Assembly: GCA_963920635.1 (NCBI GenBank) | Contig: OY987308.1 | Location: forward strand, 23,589,096-23,653,095 | Source: Pseudeuparius sepicola | Taxonomy: Eukaryota > Arthropoda > Insecta > Coleoptera > Anthribidae | Direction of reading: 5' to 3' | Length of the DNA: 64,000 nucleotides | In this document: positions 24,990 through 37,442 of the stretch, one piece after another | Layout: each line of letters starts with the position of its first letter | Numbering within the stretch: position 1 is the first letter of the stretch | Program-made: the position numbers and the translations under genes | The notes under the pieces: generated by a model | What the model saw: only the letters and a program-made list of their open reading frames with translations | Told to the model about the DNA's origin: nothing | Databases searched by the model: none

Positions 24990-25450
24990 TGTTGGTCCAA
25001 CTCTCAGAGAAATAAATAAAAGGAAGAAAATAAGTAAGATCAAAAACTAAACAGAGCCACGTACTCCATTGTTTGGATCATTTCATTTCAAAATAGAGAG
25101 GTTTAATAATGGGATTAGATGAAGGCACATCTCCCACAAGGCTAAACTAACAAATGTAGCTGTTAATTTCTTGTATGTAACAATTTTAAGCTTAAACTAA
25201 ATTGGGCTGTAATTATAGCAGCTAATTAAAACTTTAATAAAATCGTCAACAGATACCTCAAACCGCCCAACATGGCAACGCCGCCGTTGCCGTCGCGTTC
25301 ATCACTCGGCGGTATTTGTTTTGTGTTCGCCTAGTAAGTCAAGTTTTCCAATTGTTTACGTATCTGTTTTTCGTGTTTTCAATAGTTTCTTTGTCAATTT
25401 ATAGACTTTTTATTAGTATTTAGGATATATAGTGACTAATTTTGTATATA
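24990..25450 (+). repeat. Interspersed repeat, inverse partner at 30.9-31.35 kb
   Basis: Shares ordered blocks in reverse complement with 30,915-31,345: ATCGTCAACAGATACCTC, CATGGCAACGCCGCCGTTGC, and TTTAGGATATATAGTGACTA. The GC-rich core around 25,270-25,310 is the best-conserved part. No ORF spans it. A related end near 26,190-26,240 (GCTCCCTCTATCCTTGG) recurs at 29,140-29,190 and 31,335. Confidence 0.7.
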
Positions 25451-27806
25451 GTAAAATTATTATAAGAAGTCCGTACTGGGATTGTCAACTGGTAATTTCG
25501 AGATCCTAAGTTGGCATCGATGGAGCAAAAAAATGCAACCGGGTCAAAAGTTCAGGTCAGTAACCAGCCTATTTGCACAATGAATAACTACTAATAACAC
25601 GAACAAGAACAACACAGATAACGGTAAAACTCACGAAACGTACAAAACCCGCGAATATTTCCACTGCCCAAAGTTTGAACCCCTTCGAACCACAAAATAT
25701 ATATAGGTTTTTACTTTCACAACACGGAAAACGGCCTGAGTACGCACCATAGACGCTGCCGCAAGTAGCCGATTTTACCAAAATACCAAAATGAAAGTGT
25801 TTGAAATTATTATTAAAATGAGTTCTAGTCGTACTTATTTTTATTTGTAGCAGTATAATCGTGATTGCAATAGGGTTTTTATTTTATTATGTTCTTTTTT
25901 TCGTATCACTTGGGTAACTTTTCACATCATAAATCAATGAGTGACGTCATTAACTGGTTGCGACGCATATACCAATGTTATACCCATGGTTAACAGAAGA
26001 TTCCTAGGGATTTTATGGAGAATGTCATCTGACAAAATCGGGGCTTCTTACAGTAATTGGGGTTTACGATGGGACGAAGAAAGTGTGTGGTGTGTGGTGT
26101 GTGACCAAATTTATATTTCTCAGGATATAACCCATCACTTCGGTAAATTTCCGTTAGATGTCGGTTGACTACAAACGTGTGTATTTTGATGCTGTTGCTC
26201 CCTCTATCCTTGGTTATGTCTCTGAGGTCCAATCCAAAGTCAAACCGAAAGCTCGAAGTGCGATTTTTCCGTTGTATCATCGGCCGGGGAACGAAAACGT
26301 TCGCGATGTTGTGCCGCCCTGTACGTAGACTTTCGAACTGCCTAAAATGAAATTGGCAATTCGCCGCGCAACGGTGGCCGTTCCGCTTCTGCCCCTAAGA
26401 TTCCCGGAATTGATGAATTCCTGAATGGAATATAACCCCGCCGGAATATTGGAAATTACCGAGAATAAAAAACCCGAATAATTTCTGCCAGACTGGTTTT
26501 TTATCGGTTCGGCTCCCCCTCCTCGATGTTTTTCCTTCGGAGTTTTCGGAATGCCTAATGACGTTCGAAGTAAGGCGAGCGCGTTTTTCTTTGGTCGGCA
26601 AGTTGTCCGCAAGAGGGCGCCGAAATTATTCCCGCGCAAAGTTTTGAGGGGGTTAAATGCGGGGACCTGCAAGTAACGACCACCTTTAGTGCATAAGAGA
26701 TGATTAGGAAAACTACCCTGACTAGATAAAGTACCTACCTTGTCTATAAAACATTCCCCAGAAGGCATTTCTTAAATATTAGCAGCAAGTCGGTTACCCT
26801 TTGTAGTTTACACCGATTTTGAATGAAACCTCCTAAATCAAGGTGACGAATTTTCAAAAAGAAACCCAGTTCGTCCATCTACATCAAGTCTCTTCCATGC
26901 AGTTTGTCTTTCCATGTCACGAGATGTCATCCTTGCATATTTAGGAAAGTATGAAAACTTTGCAAAATCACGTAGATACTCCAATAGTTGTTATTATTTA
27001 TGTACAGGGTGGCCCATCCAAGCGGAAAAAGTGTGCTACGGGGAGACAGGTTAACATAAAATCGTCATTAAAAAAATGAGGTTGTAGTAAAAATTAAGGG
27101 GAATTCGAGGGTGTACCCTAATTTTGTATACGGGGGTCGGTAAAAAAGTTATCGCGAAAAAACATTTTTTGCAAAATAAAAAAAATATTTTTTTACCTAC
27201 ACATCCATTAGAGAACCTTTAAGGAGCATTCCCGAATATTCAGTTTTTTAATATAACTTCCGGTTATAGCGGAAATGAAAGTGGTTTTCTCTATTTTACA
27301 ACTTGCACATTTCTCTCAACCATCACAGGATTCCTTTTTTAATTCTAAATCCAACGATATATAATTTGACCTATTTATCTCCAACCGTTTCCGAGATATT
27401 TATCAGAGAAGCTCCATCAAACTAGATACATGGTCTCATGGTCGGTGTCTGATGTTCGATCTGAGTAGGCCAAACAATAAAACCAAATTTATGACAAATC
27501 AAGTCAGCCATGATAACAAAACTGACAAGCGAGTAGGCTGAATGTTAAAGTGGCTATAGCTATTCAACTGCATTCAACTTAATTAAAAATCTCGTGGAAA
27601 TTATGAAACATTTATTATTTTTACTACTGTCATATTTATTATAACAACAATATGATTAGTTATTAAAAATTAGTTAGAAGTTCATTTACATTAAATATTC
27701 AAATTGAGAAACCCGTGGTTGTAAGCTATTTTATAATTTAATCTGTTGACGAACTTCGGTTCGTTTTTTTTTATTTTCTCCGGATCGGCTGGAGACTGGC
27801 TGGAGA
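25451..27806. other. No gene supported
   Basis: A minus-strand 163-codon ORF (26,277-26,768) has no recognisable domain and no splice support. A single TACAGGGTGGCCCA end lies at 27,004. The rest is AT-rich. Confidence 0.45.
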
Positions 27807-27865
27807 ACCTAACCTAACCTAACCTAACCTAACCTAACCTAACCTAACCCAACCTAACCTAACCC
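27807..27865 (-). repeat. Interstitial telomeric repeat (TTAGG)n
   Basis: Eleven to twelve consecutive CCTAA units on the plus strand, equal to TTAGG on the minus strand, with one CCCAA variant. TTAGG is the ancestral insect telomere unit. Here it sits inside a chromosome arm or at a former break, directly next to a truncated 5S-related repeat at about 27,890. Confidence 0.9.
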
Positions 27866-27892
27866 GGTTTCTACGGGTCAAACTGCGTCGGA

Positions 27893-28095
27893 TAAGCCTG
27901 TTTCCGGCCAATTGCCTTTATCGGCCGGGTTTTGAATATTTGGTCACTTTTGACGGGCGATTTCTCCGCGTCTGACCTTTGATGTTTACATCTCGCCAAG
28001 GCCTACTTATTGAAAAAATCGTACAATAATGGGCTACATTATTGTACGATTTCTGTGCTTTTAATGACGATTTTGGGACATTTTAATGCCGATTT
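27893..28095 (-). mobile_element. 5S-related SINE-like repeat, 5S half missing
   Basis: Contains the reverse complement of the GGCCAATAAAGG to AATCGGC segment found at 10,360. It begins next to the telomeric repeat block and runs into a copy of the 11.5-kb foldback element. Confidence 0.6.
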
Positions 28096-28104
28096 CAAGA
28101 AAAA

Positions 28105-28852
28105 AATATTTCGGGATATTTTTGGAAAATTAACTTAAAAATTCGCTCCATAAGTAAGACTCAAAGTAGAAAAAATTTGTTGAACTGTTCCCAATAAACT
28201 TACCCATTCAAGGTTGTACTTTTCAAGGTACAGAGCGTAACATTAATTTTATCTTCCTTAAATGTTTTAAAAAGTATGACTTTAAATAGGTAAGTTATTA
28301 TTGGAAAAGTTACTTTATTTAAATAAAAGTAGTAAGCACATTATTTCTATTTTAAGTATTACTTATGGAGCAAATTTTTTAGATATTTTTTCAGAAATAC
28401 CCGGAAATAATACAAAAAATCAAATATGCTATGAAACCATGACACATAATATGAAAATATGCTAAGAGAACGTTTTTGTTTACAATTAAAATTTACGTAA
28501 GAAATTGAATACATTTTATTGCTATTATGATTCTTTCTTTTTCTAAAAACAATTATTGTACTATAATAATTTACCACTTCTCCGCCACTGCTTGTTAAAT
28601 GTGTTTGATATGAACAGATTTTATGCTAACCCGTGCCGTTATAACGAGCACCAAATATGACTTAATTATCTCAACTACCTATAGTTTGGTAAACATACTC
28701 AATACAGTCCATGTATGTTTTCCAACTTTAACACCCTGTAACTTTTTTTATAAGGCCTTAAAAATATATAGTTTATACAAGAAAGTGCAGTTATTTTTTG
28801 GTTTTCTATCACCCGTTGAAGTGTCCCCGAATAAAACTGAATCACTCTGTAT
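28105..28852. mobile_element. Partial copy of the 11.46-kb foldback element
   Basis: Matches the interior and right half of 11,456-12,589 and ends TAAAACTGAATCACTCTGTA. The left outer arm has been lost or replaced by the SINE-like copy. Its end lies only 57 bases upstream of the exon at 28,910. Confidence 0.75.
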
Positions 28853-28909
28853 AGTTGTTTTTATAATTATTCCTTACAAGCTTTATCCGCAGATTTAATA
28901 TTGTTGCAG

Positions 28910-29124
28910 GAAGCGACGGCAGAAGGGCAACAACGACCGCCAGCCGGCGAAGGCGGCTGGTCGTATGATGCGCCACCTGGTGGGCGCGCCGCGTCACTTC
29001 ACCCGCCTGCTGCTCTGCGCGTGCGCAGTAAGCTTGGCCGGTCTCCTCCTTCTGTCCAGGTGCGGCCTCGGCGGCCTCGACCCGCCGTCGAGCGACGAAG
29101 CCGGAGAAAATGTCTACCAGAGCG
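28910..29124 (+). CDS. N-terminal coding exon of a type II membrane protein (probable Golgi glycosyltransferase)
   Basis: The exon is GC-rich in an AT-rich setting. It lies between an acceptor (TTTAATATTGTTGCAG, ending 28,909) and a donor (AGCG|GTGGGT, GT at 29,125). Translation probably starts at one of two adjacent ATGs (28,965 or 28,968). Counting from the first, 53 full codons give a short basic tail (residues 1-14), a hydrophobic signal anchor (about 15-32, LLLCACAVSLAGLLLL) and a short luminal segment. The exon ends in phase 1, which matches the exon at 58,399. Basic tail, signal anchor and coiled-coil stem together fit Golgi type II glycosyltransferases. CSGALNACT-like (chondroitin N-acetylgalactosaminyltransferase) is my tentative choice from overall architecture only. 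Upstream, the exon may include 5' UTR. Confidence 0.6.
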
Positions 29125-29639
29125 GTGGGTACTCAGAGACATAACCAAAGGATAGAGGGAGCAACAGCATCAAAATACACGCGTTTGTAGTCAACAAAAG
29201 ATATTCACTCTCATGACACAAGGCACAAAGGCAACTTACGGATTCCACGGTGTAGGACCAGTTCTAGCCTGAACGGTCCTCATAATATGTCAATAAAGAT
29301 ATTCAATCACTTACCGGATTACCTTAAAAACATTCACTCTGAAGAGCAATTTAAAGGTGAACTAAAAAATTCCTCCTGCCACGTGCCCTTTTTAGGCCAG
29401 GGAAATTACGGTAAGAAATAACGAAACCTAGACAAAATTCATAACCGCATTTTTATAATGCCATCACAAAATATTGGCAATAAATGAACGCCAGAATTAT
29501 TTTTTATACAAAATAAATATACGCGTGTGGGCGTTTTTTAGAAAAATACATTTATTTCTTGTTGTAATAAAGACGGCATAAATATTAACTGCGAATTTTA
29601 AGCTGCATTTATTAGTAAGTAAGGTATATAAAGTTGAGA

Positions 29640-30620
29640 TTGATAAATTAAACAGATTACGTTTGCGCAAGTATCCGAATGATGTAAAAATGACATTTTG
29701 CGTAATATTTTGTGGGGCAAAATTATTAACTGCGTTTTTATTATTTATAATTACCTTAAAAATCAAGTATTAACAGTTTGTTCTGAAATTAAACATATTG
29801 TTTCGCCGGAAATCGCATTTTAAAGAAATTTGAAGCTGTCTTTGAGAGCAAAATTATTAACTGGCTGATTTTTGTTAAACTTTGTAAGTGGATACTAAGT
29901 CTTTTTGAAATTAAACAAAAATTGGTAACGGAAGTTACCACATGCCTTAAATAAATGTTTAATTTTGCTATATGTGATTTAATATAGTTATATTGTAAAA
30001 AGTTAAACAAAAAAAAACAGTTAATATTTTTGCTTTCCTAAAGAAATGACAAGTGACAGTTGACCTATATGCGCCGTAAATAAATGTTTAATTTCGTTAT
30101 ATGATTCAATATACTTATATTGTAAAAAGTTAAACAAAAAAAACAGTTAATATTTTTGCCCAGTCTATACCAATGTGACAGCTGACGTACATGCGGCTCA
30201 GATAAATGTTTAATTTTGTATAAGCTACATTATATTTGTAAAAGGGAATGATCATCTGCAATAAAAACGTAGTTAATATTTTTGCTTTTGCCGAAATAGA
30301 AAATTATCCGATTTTTATACTTCTTTGTCGATCTAAGTGACTTCCATATTCTTAAAATGTTTAATTTCTTAATATATGTCAGCAAGGGAAGTTTTTTTAC
30401 CTAAAGTGTCTGAAAAAAATCCAGTTAACATTTTTGCTCGAAATTTCTAACGAAAAATAGGTGTTTTTTGAGGTAACTCAAGGTTCCGTTTTTTCAAAAT
30501 GTTTAATTTTTGGTTTCTACCAACGTATTTACTTATAACTTTGATATGGTAAAACAAAATTGCAGTTAATATTTTTTTCTAGGTCAAATTCTATTTTCCC
30601 TGGCCTATTACTCATTATAT
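29640..30620 (+). repeat. Degenerate tandem array, ~125-150-bp unit
   Basis: AAATGTTTAATTT recurs near 29,955, 30,082, 30,205, 30,354 and 30,498 (spacing 127, 123, 149 and 144). Each time it is followed by a GTTAAACAAAA-like stretch and ACAGTTAATATTTTTGC. Earlier, weaker units extend back to about 29,640. No coding content. Confidence 0.75.
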
Positions 30621-30914
30621 GAATACTTTAACAGTTAATTACCCGACGTGTAACATACTCGTTATTATAATTATTGTGATAAATTTGTGATATTTGGTGT
30701 TTATATTACTTCTTTGTGACGTGTCCTATATTAAGAATCTGTATACAATGTACGTTTCTTGATCATTGGAAATAAAATGACAAAACAAAACAAAAACAAC
30801 ATCTAACGGAAATTTACCGAAGTAAACAAACATTACGCCTGTGATAGGTTATATCCTGAGAAATATTAATTTGGCCACACACCACACACTTTCCGCGTCC
30901 CTTTGTATACAAAA

Positions 30915-31345
30915 TCTCAAAATTAGTCACTATATCCTAAATACTAATAAATAGTCTATAAATTAATAGGAAAACAATTAATTGAAAACACGAAAAATAC
31001 ATAAGTAAACAATCGGAAGACTTGACTTGCTGGGCGAACACAAAACAAATACAGGCGAGTAATGAACGCAGCGGCAACGGCGGCGTTGCCATGTCGGGCG
31101 GTTCGAGGTATCTGTTGACGATTTTATTAAAGTTATAATTTGCTGCTATAATAATTACAGCGCAATTTAGTTTACGTTTAAAATTTTTACATACAAGAAA
31201 TTAATAGCTGCATTTATTAATTTCATTATTTAATCTCATTATTAAACCCGTCTATTTCGAAATGAAATGCTGTAATCAATGGAGTACGTGGCATCACTCA
31301 AAAAGATGTTGGCTCTGTTTACTTTTTGTTCTTACTCCCTCTATC
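30915..31345 (-). repeat. Interspersed repeat, inverse partner of 24.99-25.45 kb
   Basis: Reverse complement of the 24,990-25,450 repeat, with the same block order, including GCAACGGCGGCGTTGCCATG and GAGGTATCTGTTGACGAT. Confidence 0.7.
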
Positions 31346-31736
31346 TTGGGCTATTTCACTGAGGAGTGGGTTTTGTATGTTTGGCGCAATGCGAACTTCG
31401 AGGTTTTGTACTGCCGGAGAAAAAGTTGCGCGAAAACGCGAGGAGAATAGAGTATGTACATACGTGTGGCTAAATTCCAGCGGGGGCATTCATCAATCTC
31501 GAGCGACGGCCGTTGATTTAGAAGACTAGCAAACCGCGAACACATCGGCTACACAATATGGGGTCGTGTTTACCTTGCGGTTTTTCGTAATGCGGCGACG
31601 TGGCGTTCGCGTTAATTTACGCGAAATGTGGCAAATTCGCACCAATAGGTTGGAAAGGCACTAACTTACAAAATTAGTTTACAGCATGATCTGTGCTTTT
31701 ATTGTGATTATAAAATAATAGAATATTACATAGCGA

Positions 31737-31836
31737 GAGTAGTAAGAAGCTTATTACGTACGAGTGGAAAAGTTGCGCACGAGCCGCGCAGCGGCGAGTG
31801 CTGTAATTCCACGAGTATGTAATAAGCTTACTACTC
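31737..31836. repeat. Short hairpin of about 100 bp
   Basis: Arms AGTAGTAAGAAGCTTATTAC and GTAATAAGCTTACTACT flank a GC-rich centre (CACGAGCCGCGCAGCGGCG). The remainder of 31,346-32,190 shows no gene. Confidence 0.7.
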
Positions 31837-32190
31837 GAGTTTTGTACTATAATTTTTCTTCGACGAAAGAAAAACTATTATAATAGATAAACTATACTTC
31901 TGATTATCCGACAGGCAACAATAAGTTTGTTGGTTGGTTGCTATGGTGACGCGGATGACGCGCTAACAAGACACCCGTGATAATTGCGTTTTAATTAAGA
32001 ACAGATACGTAATTTTTCTTTATTACATGCCAGTCATTACGTGTCAGTCATTACGTGTCAGTGTTCGTAACAATGGACTTACTTATAACCTAAACTGTCA
32101 CTTATAATAGGTATGTTACTAGCATAGGAGTGGAAAAACATAATTTCACTTCTAAGTTTACATCGAGACAAATCCAGTAGAAGTAAAAAA

Positions 32191-32505
32191 GTGTTTTTCT
32201 TGAAATCGGCACTGAAGTAGCTAATTATTGTACGATTTTCTCAATCAGTAGACCTTGGCGAGATGTAAACATCAAACGTCAGACGCGGAGCCATCGCCCG
32301 TCAAGTATTTAAAACCCGGCAAATAAAGGTCGCAATCTTTCAGTATAAATATTTTAGTAGGTTTGAATATCAATCGATTTGTCATGGAGGCTGCAGTTTG
32401 GAGTTTCTATCGGGAAGCGCCGTGCCTCGTCATACTTGACCTAGGGAGAGCTATCGCCAAATTCAAGCAACGCCGCACGCAGTCGGTTCATGGACGGGTG
32501 ATACT
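32191..32505 (+). mobile_element. 5S-related SINE-like repeat, copy with 5S half
   Basis: Same organisation as 10,360-10,762 with internal deletions. The 5S-like half at 32,415-32,505 carries TTCAAGCAACGCCGCACGCA and then TTCATGGACGGGTGAT. A GACGGGGTGGTCCA segment just downstream recurs in inverse orientation near 47,020. Confidence 0.65.
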
Positions 32506-33811
32506 TTATGATGATTTCTTGCCTAAAACATTTTTTTTCCGGTTTAAAAAAATACTGACGGGGTGGTCCACAAAGTTTAATTGAAAAAAGTGGCAAATTT
32601 CAGTTTAAACGGGGATTATCTTACCATTTAACAGGTTTTATTGATGTATTTAAAGTATACACAGATTATTTTTTGTAATAATTTGTTTGTACCGCTTCCT
32701 AAAAGTAGAGACTATATAATAATTATTATTCCATGTATTCTCGGAAAATTTCGTGCCTAATGGAACCCCCTGCCACACATATTACCCCCGAAACTAATTA
32801 CAAAAAGACACATGTCCAAAAAGTAATTGCGTCTCGTCCCCTTGAGAGCCACGAATGTCCGTTCTCATAAAATTTATCCGGCCCAGTTTTTTCGATTGCG
32901 CCAAGGGTTGTCTCCTGGGGGGGGGGGGGGGCGGGGAGATGGCCCCTTTCGCGATCCACCGACGCATTCGAAGCAACCCCGTGGCCTTTTATCAAATTAT
33001 CCCAGTATAGCATAATAGCATCATCTCCGATGAGGACTCTGGGGTCGAGTAAAGGGCTCAGAATGTTTTTTTTTGTTTTTTTAACTTGTCCCGTTATAGT
33101 CCTCCTAACGGCAGAATGCGTGCGACGTAAGGGGGAAGAACTCGCAAATATTATAGAATTAGTCACAGTTCAGGGGCGTAGCTCAATTTTGTGTAACTCA
33201 CTGCCTTAATTTTCATATAATTGTTATTTAATTTATTGTTAATATTATTCTTAACGGTGATGCCTTAGATTATGGAGGAAGGCAAACCCTTATAACATTG
33301 GCAATTATTTCTCGTGCTTGAGAATGCAACGTCCTTCCCTGTTTACTCATTTTGCACACGTTAACTCCCGAACATACGAAACGCCACTGAGCTCTCTGAG
33401 CCGGCGGAAAAAACTTGCTAGCGGCCTAAAAAATTAGGTCTGTATGGTAGCCCAAATACGCAGTTAACTTTACGTACTATAGAAACAGGCACAAAACGCG
33501 TTGGCTAACTGATTTTGTCAGCCGACTCCTTCGCAGAAGTGCTGTGTTGCCGTATTTCAAAGGCGATGGTAGACGCGACGATGTTGAAAAAAATATAATA
33601 GGTGTTTTATCACACCGCGTTAAAAATAAATGATAAACAAAAATGGGTAAGTGGTCCCGTGATGCGAGCTTTATTTTTTCGGCATAATAGAGTTCAGAAA
33701 TTCGGCTTCAATATGATAAAACTTGTATTCGCCAATAAATAACGACTAGGAAATCTCGCAATGCTGCCCGCATTCTTTAGAAACGTTTTCTTTCGTGCTT
33801 TGGACTATAGT
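32506..33811. other. No gene supported; G15 run at 32,917-32,931
   Basis: A minus-strand 122-codon ORF crosses the poly-G tract. Its content (runs of proline from the tract) makes it non-credible. The rest is unremarkable AT-rich DNA. Confidence 0.5.
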
Positions 33812-34680
33812 ATGTATGTGTGGGTCGAATCTTGCAAGCTGAATTAGAACCACTTCCTGACATCCGATTGAGCTGAAATTTTACATACACCTTTAGTCCC
33901 GGTGACAATACAATATGCAATACTCAAAATTGTAATACTTTCAATATGGGCGCCGCTCCAAGATGGCGGATGATGTATTTTTTGCCAACCCCCTTAATAT
34001 GGGTATCAAAAGAAAGGGCTTGAACAGTAGAAAACGATAAAGTTAGTGACATCACACTAAATTGAATACACTAAATTGAATATGACCCACCTGACATGGG
34101 AATCAAATAGGTACTAAAAAGCACAAAATGAAATTGAAAATAAAAAACTTTTTTAAAAACAAGCCTTTATTTAAGCCTTGTACAAAAAATAATAAAATAA
34201 GTATAGGTTTTCCTTAAGACAATTCAATTCAATTCAAAATTGTGACAAGTTTTTGCAAATTGAATAGCATGTCGCGCGAATTGTAAAGAAAAAATGCATA
34301 CTTTGGCAAATAGGTACTTGCTTATCAACCAATCACTGTTCAATAAAATTAATTGGTACCTATTTTCATCAACATTTCGCGCGACAAGCTTTTCAATTTG
34401 CAAAAACTTGTCGCAATTTGGAATTGAATTATCTTAACGAAAACCTAAACTTATTTTATTCGTTTTAGTACATGGCTTAAATAAAAGCTTGATTTTAAAA
34501 AGGTTTTTTTTTTATTTTCAATTTTTGTTTTTTAGAATTACAGTTCTGTCGACATTGTTTAGGTTTTAAAATGTGTTTTCAAAAAGTTTGTCGCGCGAAA
34601 TGTTCATAAAAGTAGGTACCAATTAATTTCCTTGGACAGTGATTGGTTAATAAGCGAGTACTTAGGTGACTATAGTTTGC
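33812..34680 (-). mobile_element. Composite repeat: YY1-like unit plus palindromic module
   Basis: In inverse orientation this matches 54,790-55,902. It has a conserved end (GGGTCGAATCTTGCAAGCTG), one unit with CCAAGATGGCGGAT, and a palindromic module at 34,139-34,520 (CAAGTTTTTGCAAATTGAA with its inverse). A partial second module follows to about 34,680. No ORF. Confidence 0.7.
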
Positions 34681-36559
34681 ACTGATTATTAATGGTGATC
34701 GTTTCAAAGAAACTAAAACAGTTTTCAAATTGCACTCTTTGGCATTTTATGCTACAGATATTAGTTAGGTACTTGGTTATTAACAAATTTGACCTTAAAC
34801 GGGAGTTTAAAAATAAATTCAAATACCGGTTAGAGAAAATCATTTTTGTTACCTGGAATATATCAAGGAAGTTTCTCTTCACATTTCCAGGCGAACGCTC
34901 GTGCCAAAAAAGGCACCCCCCGCACCTTTTGTGAGTCCTGGCATAAATGGGAACCCTGGAAAGGCCACACCGCTATTCATCCAGTCTGGCTAATAATTTC
35001 CTGGATGGAGGGAATGTGGCCTGGAAAATTGTCCTGTTTTGAACGGGGAATTGTAACAGCGCCCACTTTTGGTGTCGCGTCGGGTTTTAATGAATATGTT
35101 GGGTTGGGGTTTAAGGTGTGAAAGAAATGTTTATAAATTTTTTGGGAAGGTAAAAATGCGGTAGAAAAATAAAATCAAGGCTTACAAATTTAAAGGGTCC
35201 TCAGGGTACAATTATTGTTTACTTAGAAACGAAGTTGTCAAAGGTTTATCCCTAAAATTAGTGTTAGGCATTCACAATCGGAGAAAATTTTCATTCTATC
35301 ATGAAGAAGTGTAAATATTTTTAACTCTAGAACACGCTGTATTAACATCGACCATAATTTTCGGTACACCCTGTTTTTATTCGTTCTTTTTATAATCGTT
35401 TTTAGACCAGGTCAACCGAATATCTATCCAAAAAACTGTGGTAGAAACAGGCGATTCTATTATTAGGAATCCTCCCACGCAATGCTACTGAAGCGTAATT
35501 AAATAGTGTGGCGATGCCTACCAAACAGGGAGAGATCAGTAGAATATTAATGGCAAAAGGGCGGTAGTCCTTTTTTGGGAAATCTCTACCCTGGAAGTTC
35601 GATGTTTGAATACAAATCACGCGTTTTTTTTATGGTTGAAAATTGCCAGACTACGTGTACAAATAAGCGCCAGATTCCGATGAACATCACCCTTATTTTG
35701 GGGTTGATGAACTTCGTCTAGAGGGTTTGTTAGGTTACCGGGTTTGCCAAGACCCGAATCTACAAGTTTACCAGGTCCACTGATTGGATAGAATTTATTT
35801 TACGATTCGAATAAGGATCTTTATTTCAGGATTACAGCTCTTGAAAATTTAATATTGTTATCCAGGAACTAAAGAATCTACAATTAAAAACTAACAAGCC
35901 GTGTGTAACAAACTTTTCCATAATAACTACCTATTTTTGTTGTATTATTTTAAGAACTATTATAGAACTTATCAAGCCTAAACTACCGAGTAGAAGACCC
36001 CACAGATTAATGAAGGTTTTAAGACCCTATAAATGGTGTAAATTTATAGATCGTTACTTTCAAAGTAGGTTGGGAATTAAAATGGCATGAAAATGGAGTT
36101 GAACGTTTCTCAAATAATAAACAAAAGTCGTTAAAATGTAACAAACAAATTCTGATGGCATTCAAGGGAATTTTGCACTGTCTTTATTTAGTAGTTTACG
36201 TTTAAATTTTAAATAAATGTAACTATTGGTCCAGATTAGGGAAAATTAGTTCAGTTATACATCCACAGATGGCGGCTGATACGCTTAGCGAACCCCTCAA
36301 AAAGTTTTATTCTTTCTTTTTCAATTTTATGTGTATATACATTTCTAAAAAAAATAATAACTAACTTAATAACTAAGAAAATAATATTGGCGCTTTAAAA
36401 TTCTGTTACATTTGATACAAAGTTGATATACCATACCATCAAGTAGTAACAAATATAAGAGTGGGCCATACAAAGCAACAGCTTTTTGCATTCTGCCTCT
36501 TACTGATTATCAAAGATTGGCCTTGAAAGCAAAACTCTGCCGTATGTTTCCCGACCTAT
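34681..36559. other. No gene supported
   Basis: Contains a mildly GC-rich patch at 34,880-35,110 whose 80- and 91-codon ORFs have no recognisable motif. Decayed ACACCCTGT ends occur near 35,330-35,375. Confidence 0.45.
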
Positions 36560-37101
36560 TCCTTCATCAGTCGAACCACCCCCCCCCCCCCACAAATTTC
36601 GGGGAAATCCTCGAAACAGATAAACTCTAGCTGCGCTTTTCGTCGTGAAAGCATAATGGCCGCTAAACAGATGAAAATCGCAATTTAAATGGTAATTCGA
36701 AAAGTTTCCCGGGACGCCCCGCGCCCAATTAAAAGACGGAGATTTGAATCGTACCGGCGTTTTCGGGCTTTTAATTACCCCGGCAAAGGGGGGGGGGCGA
36801 GGGGAGGGGGATGTAGCGACGGCCGGATTGTAATTGAGCCGTTTAACGTACGATTCCGAGTTTTCTAAATGGCACGGAGCGACGTAAATCGCCCGCAGTT
36901 TTCGAGCATTTAAGTTCGGATGAACGGTGCAAAAAAAACAGAGCGAACCGGGGAGTAGATGAACAAGGAGAGCGTCAGAGCGGAAGTGACGTCATCAAGA
37001 TGGCCGCCGCGGCGAGAGGGCGGCCCTGCGGGGTCATTGACCGACAACTCGTGTGTTTGCAAATAATGGACCGGGAGATAGTGACAGATTTTTGGACGTG
37101 A
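36560..37101 (+). promoter_or_regulatory. CpG-rich island with CRE-like and YY1-like sites
   Basis: GC- and CpG-rich against AT-rich neighbours, with homopolymers at 36,579-36,591 (C13) and 36,788-36,797 (G10). At 36,986-37,010 lies TGACGTCATCAAGATGGCCG. This joins a perfect cAMP-response-type palindrome to a YY1/Pho-type AAGATGGCCG motif, a pairing typical of TATA-less promoters. An ATG at 37,000 opens a 33-codon ORF that I do not consider proven. It lies within the inferred giant intron and could be an enhancer, an alternative promoter, or the start of an unseen transcript. Confidence 0.35.
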
Positions 37102-37442
37102 TTTTACTCAGTATGCCTTGCAAAGGGCATTATGTGGCACATATTCTCACAATAATAAGGTATGAATCAGAGAGTCATCCTGGGTTCTTCATCTGAAAAA
37201 CTGAGTTTTCAATTATTCGAGAAATATGCGTTTTGATATGATTTTATACAGGCTGCCATGTTTTTTATAATGAAGTTCAAATAGAAAATTCCTCGAAAAA
37301 CCATAGGCATACCGTTAGGGTGGGTCCAAAGGGCTATTATTGCCACGTGATCTTGTATTTTAATAATTAATTTTTCCACGTTTCTGAACAGGCTGCCAAT
37401 GAGAAGTATGCAAGTTCTTATTATGAAAATGCTTAAAAAAGG

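Noticed and set aside
26277..26768. 163-codon minus-strand ORF
   Set aside because: No recognisable domain, no signal or splice context, and it lies in repeat-bearing spacer.
29640..30620. Tandem array considered as a CRISPR
   Set aside because: Units are long, degenerate and AT-rich without uniform repeat-spacer structure, and the genome is eukaryotic.
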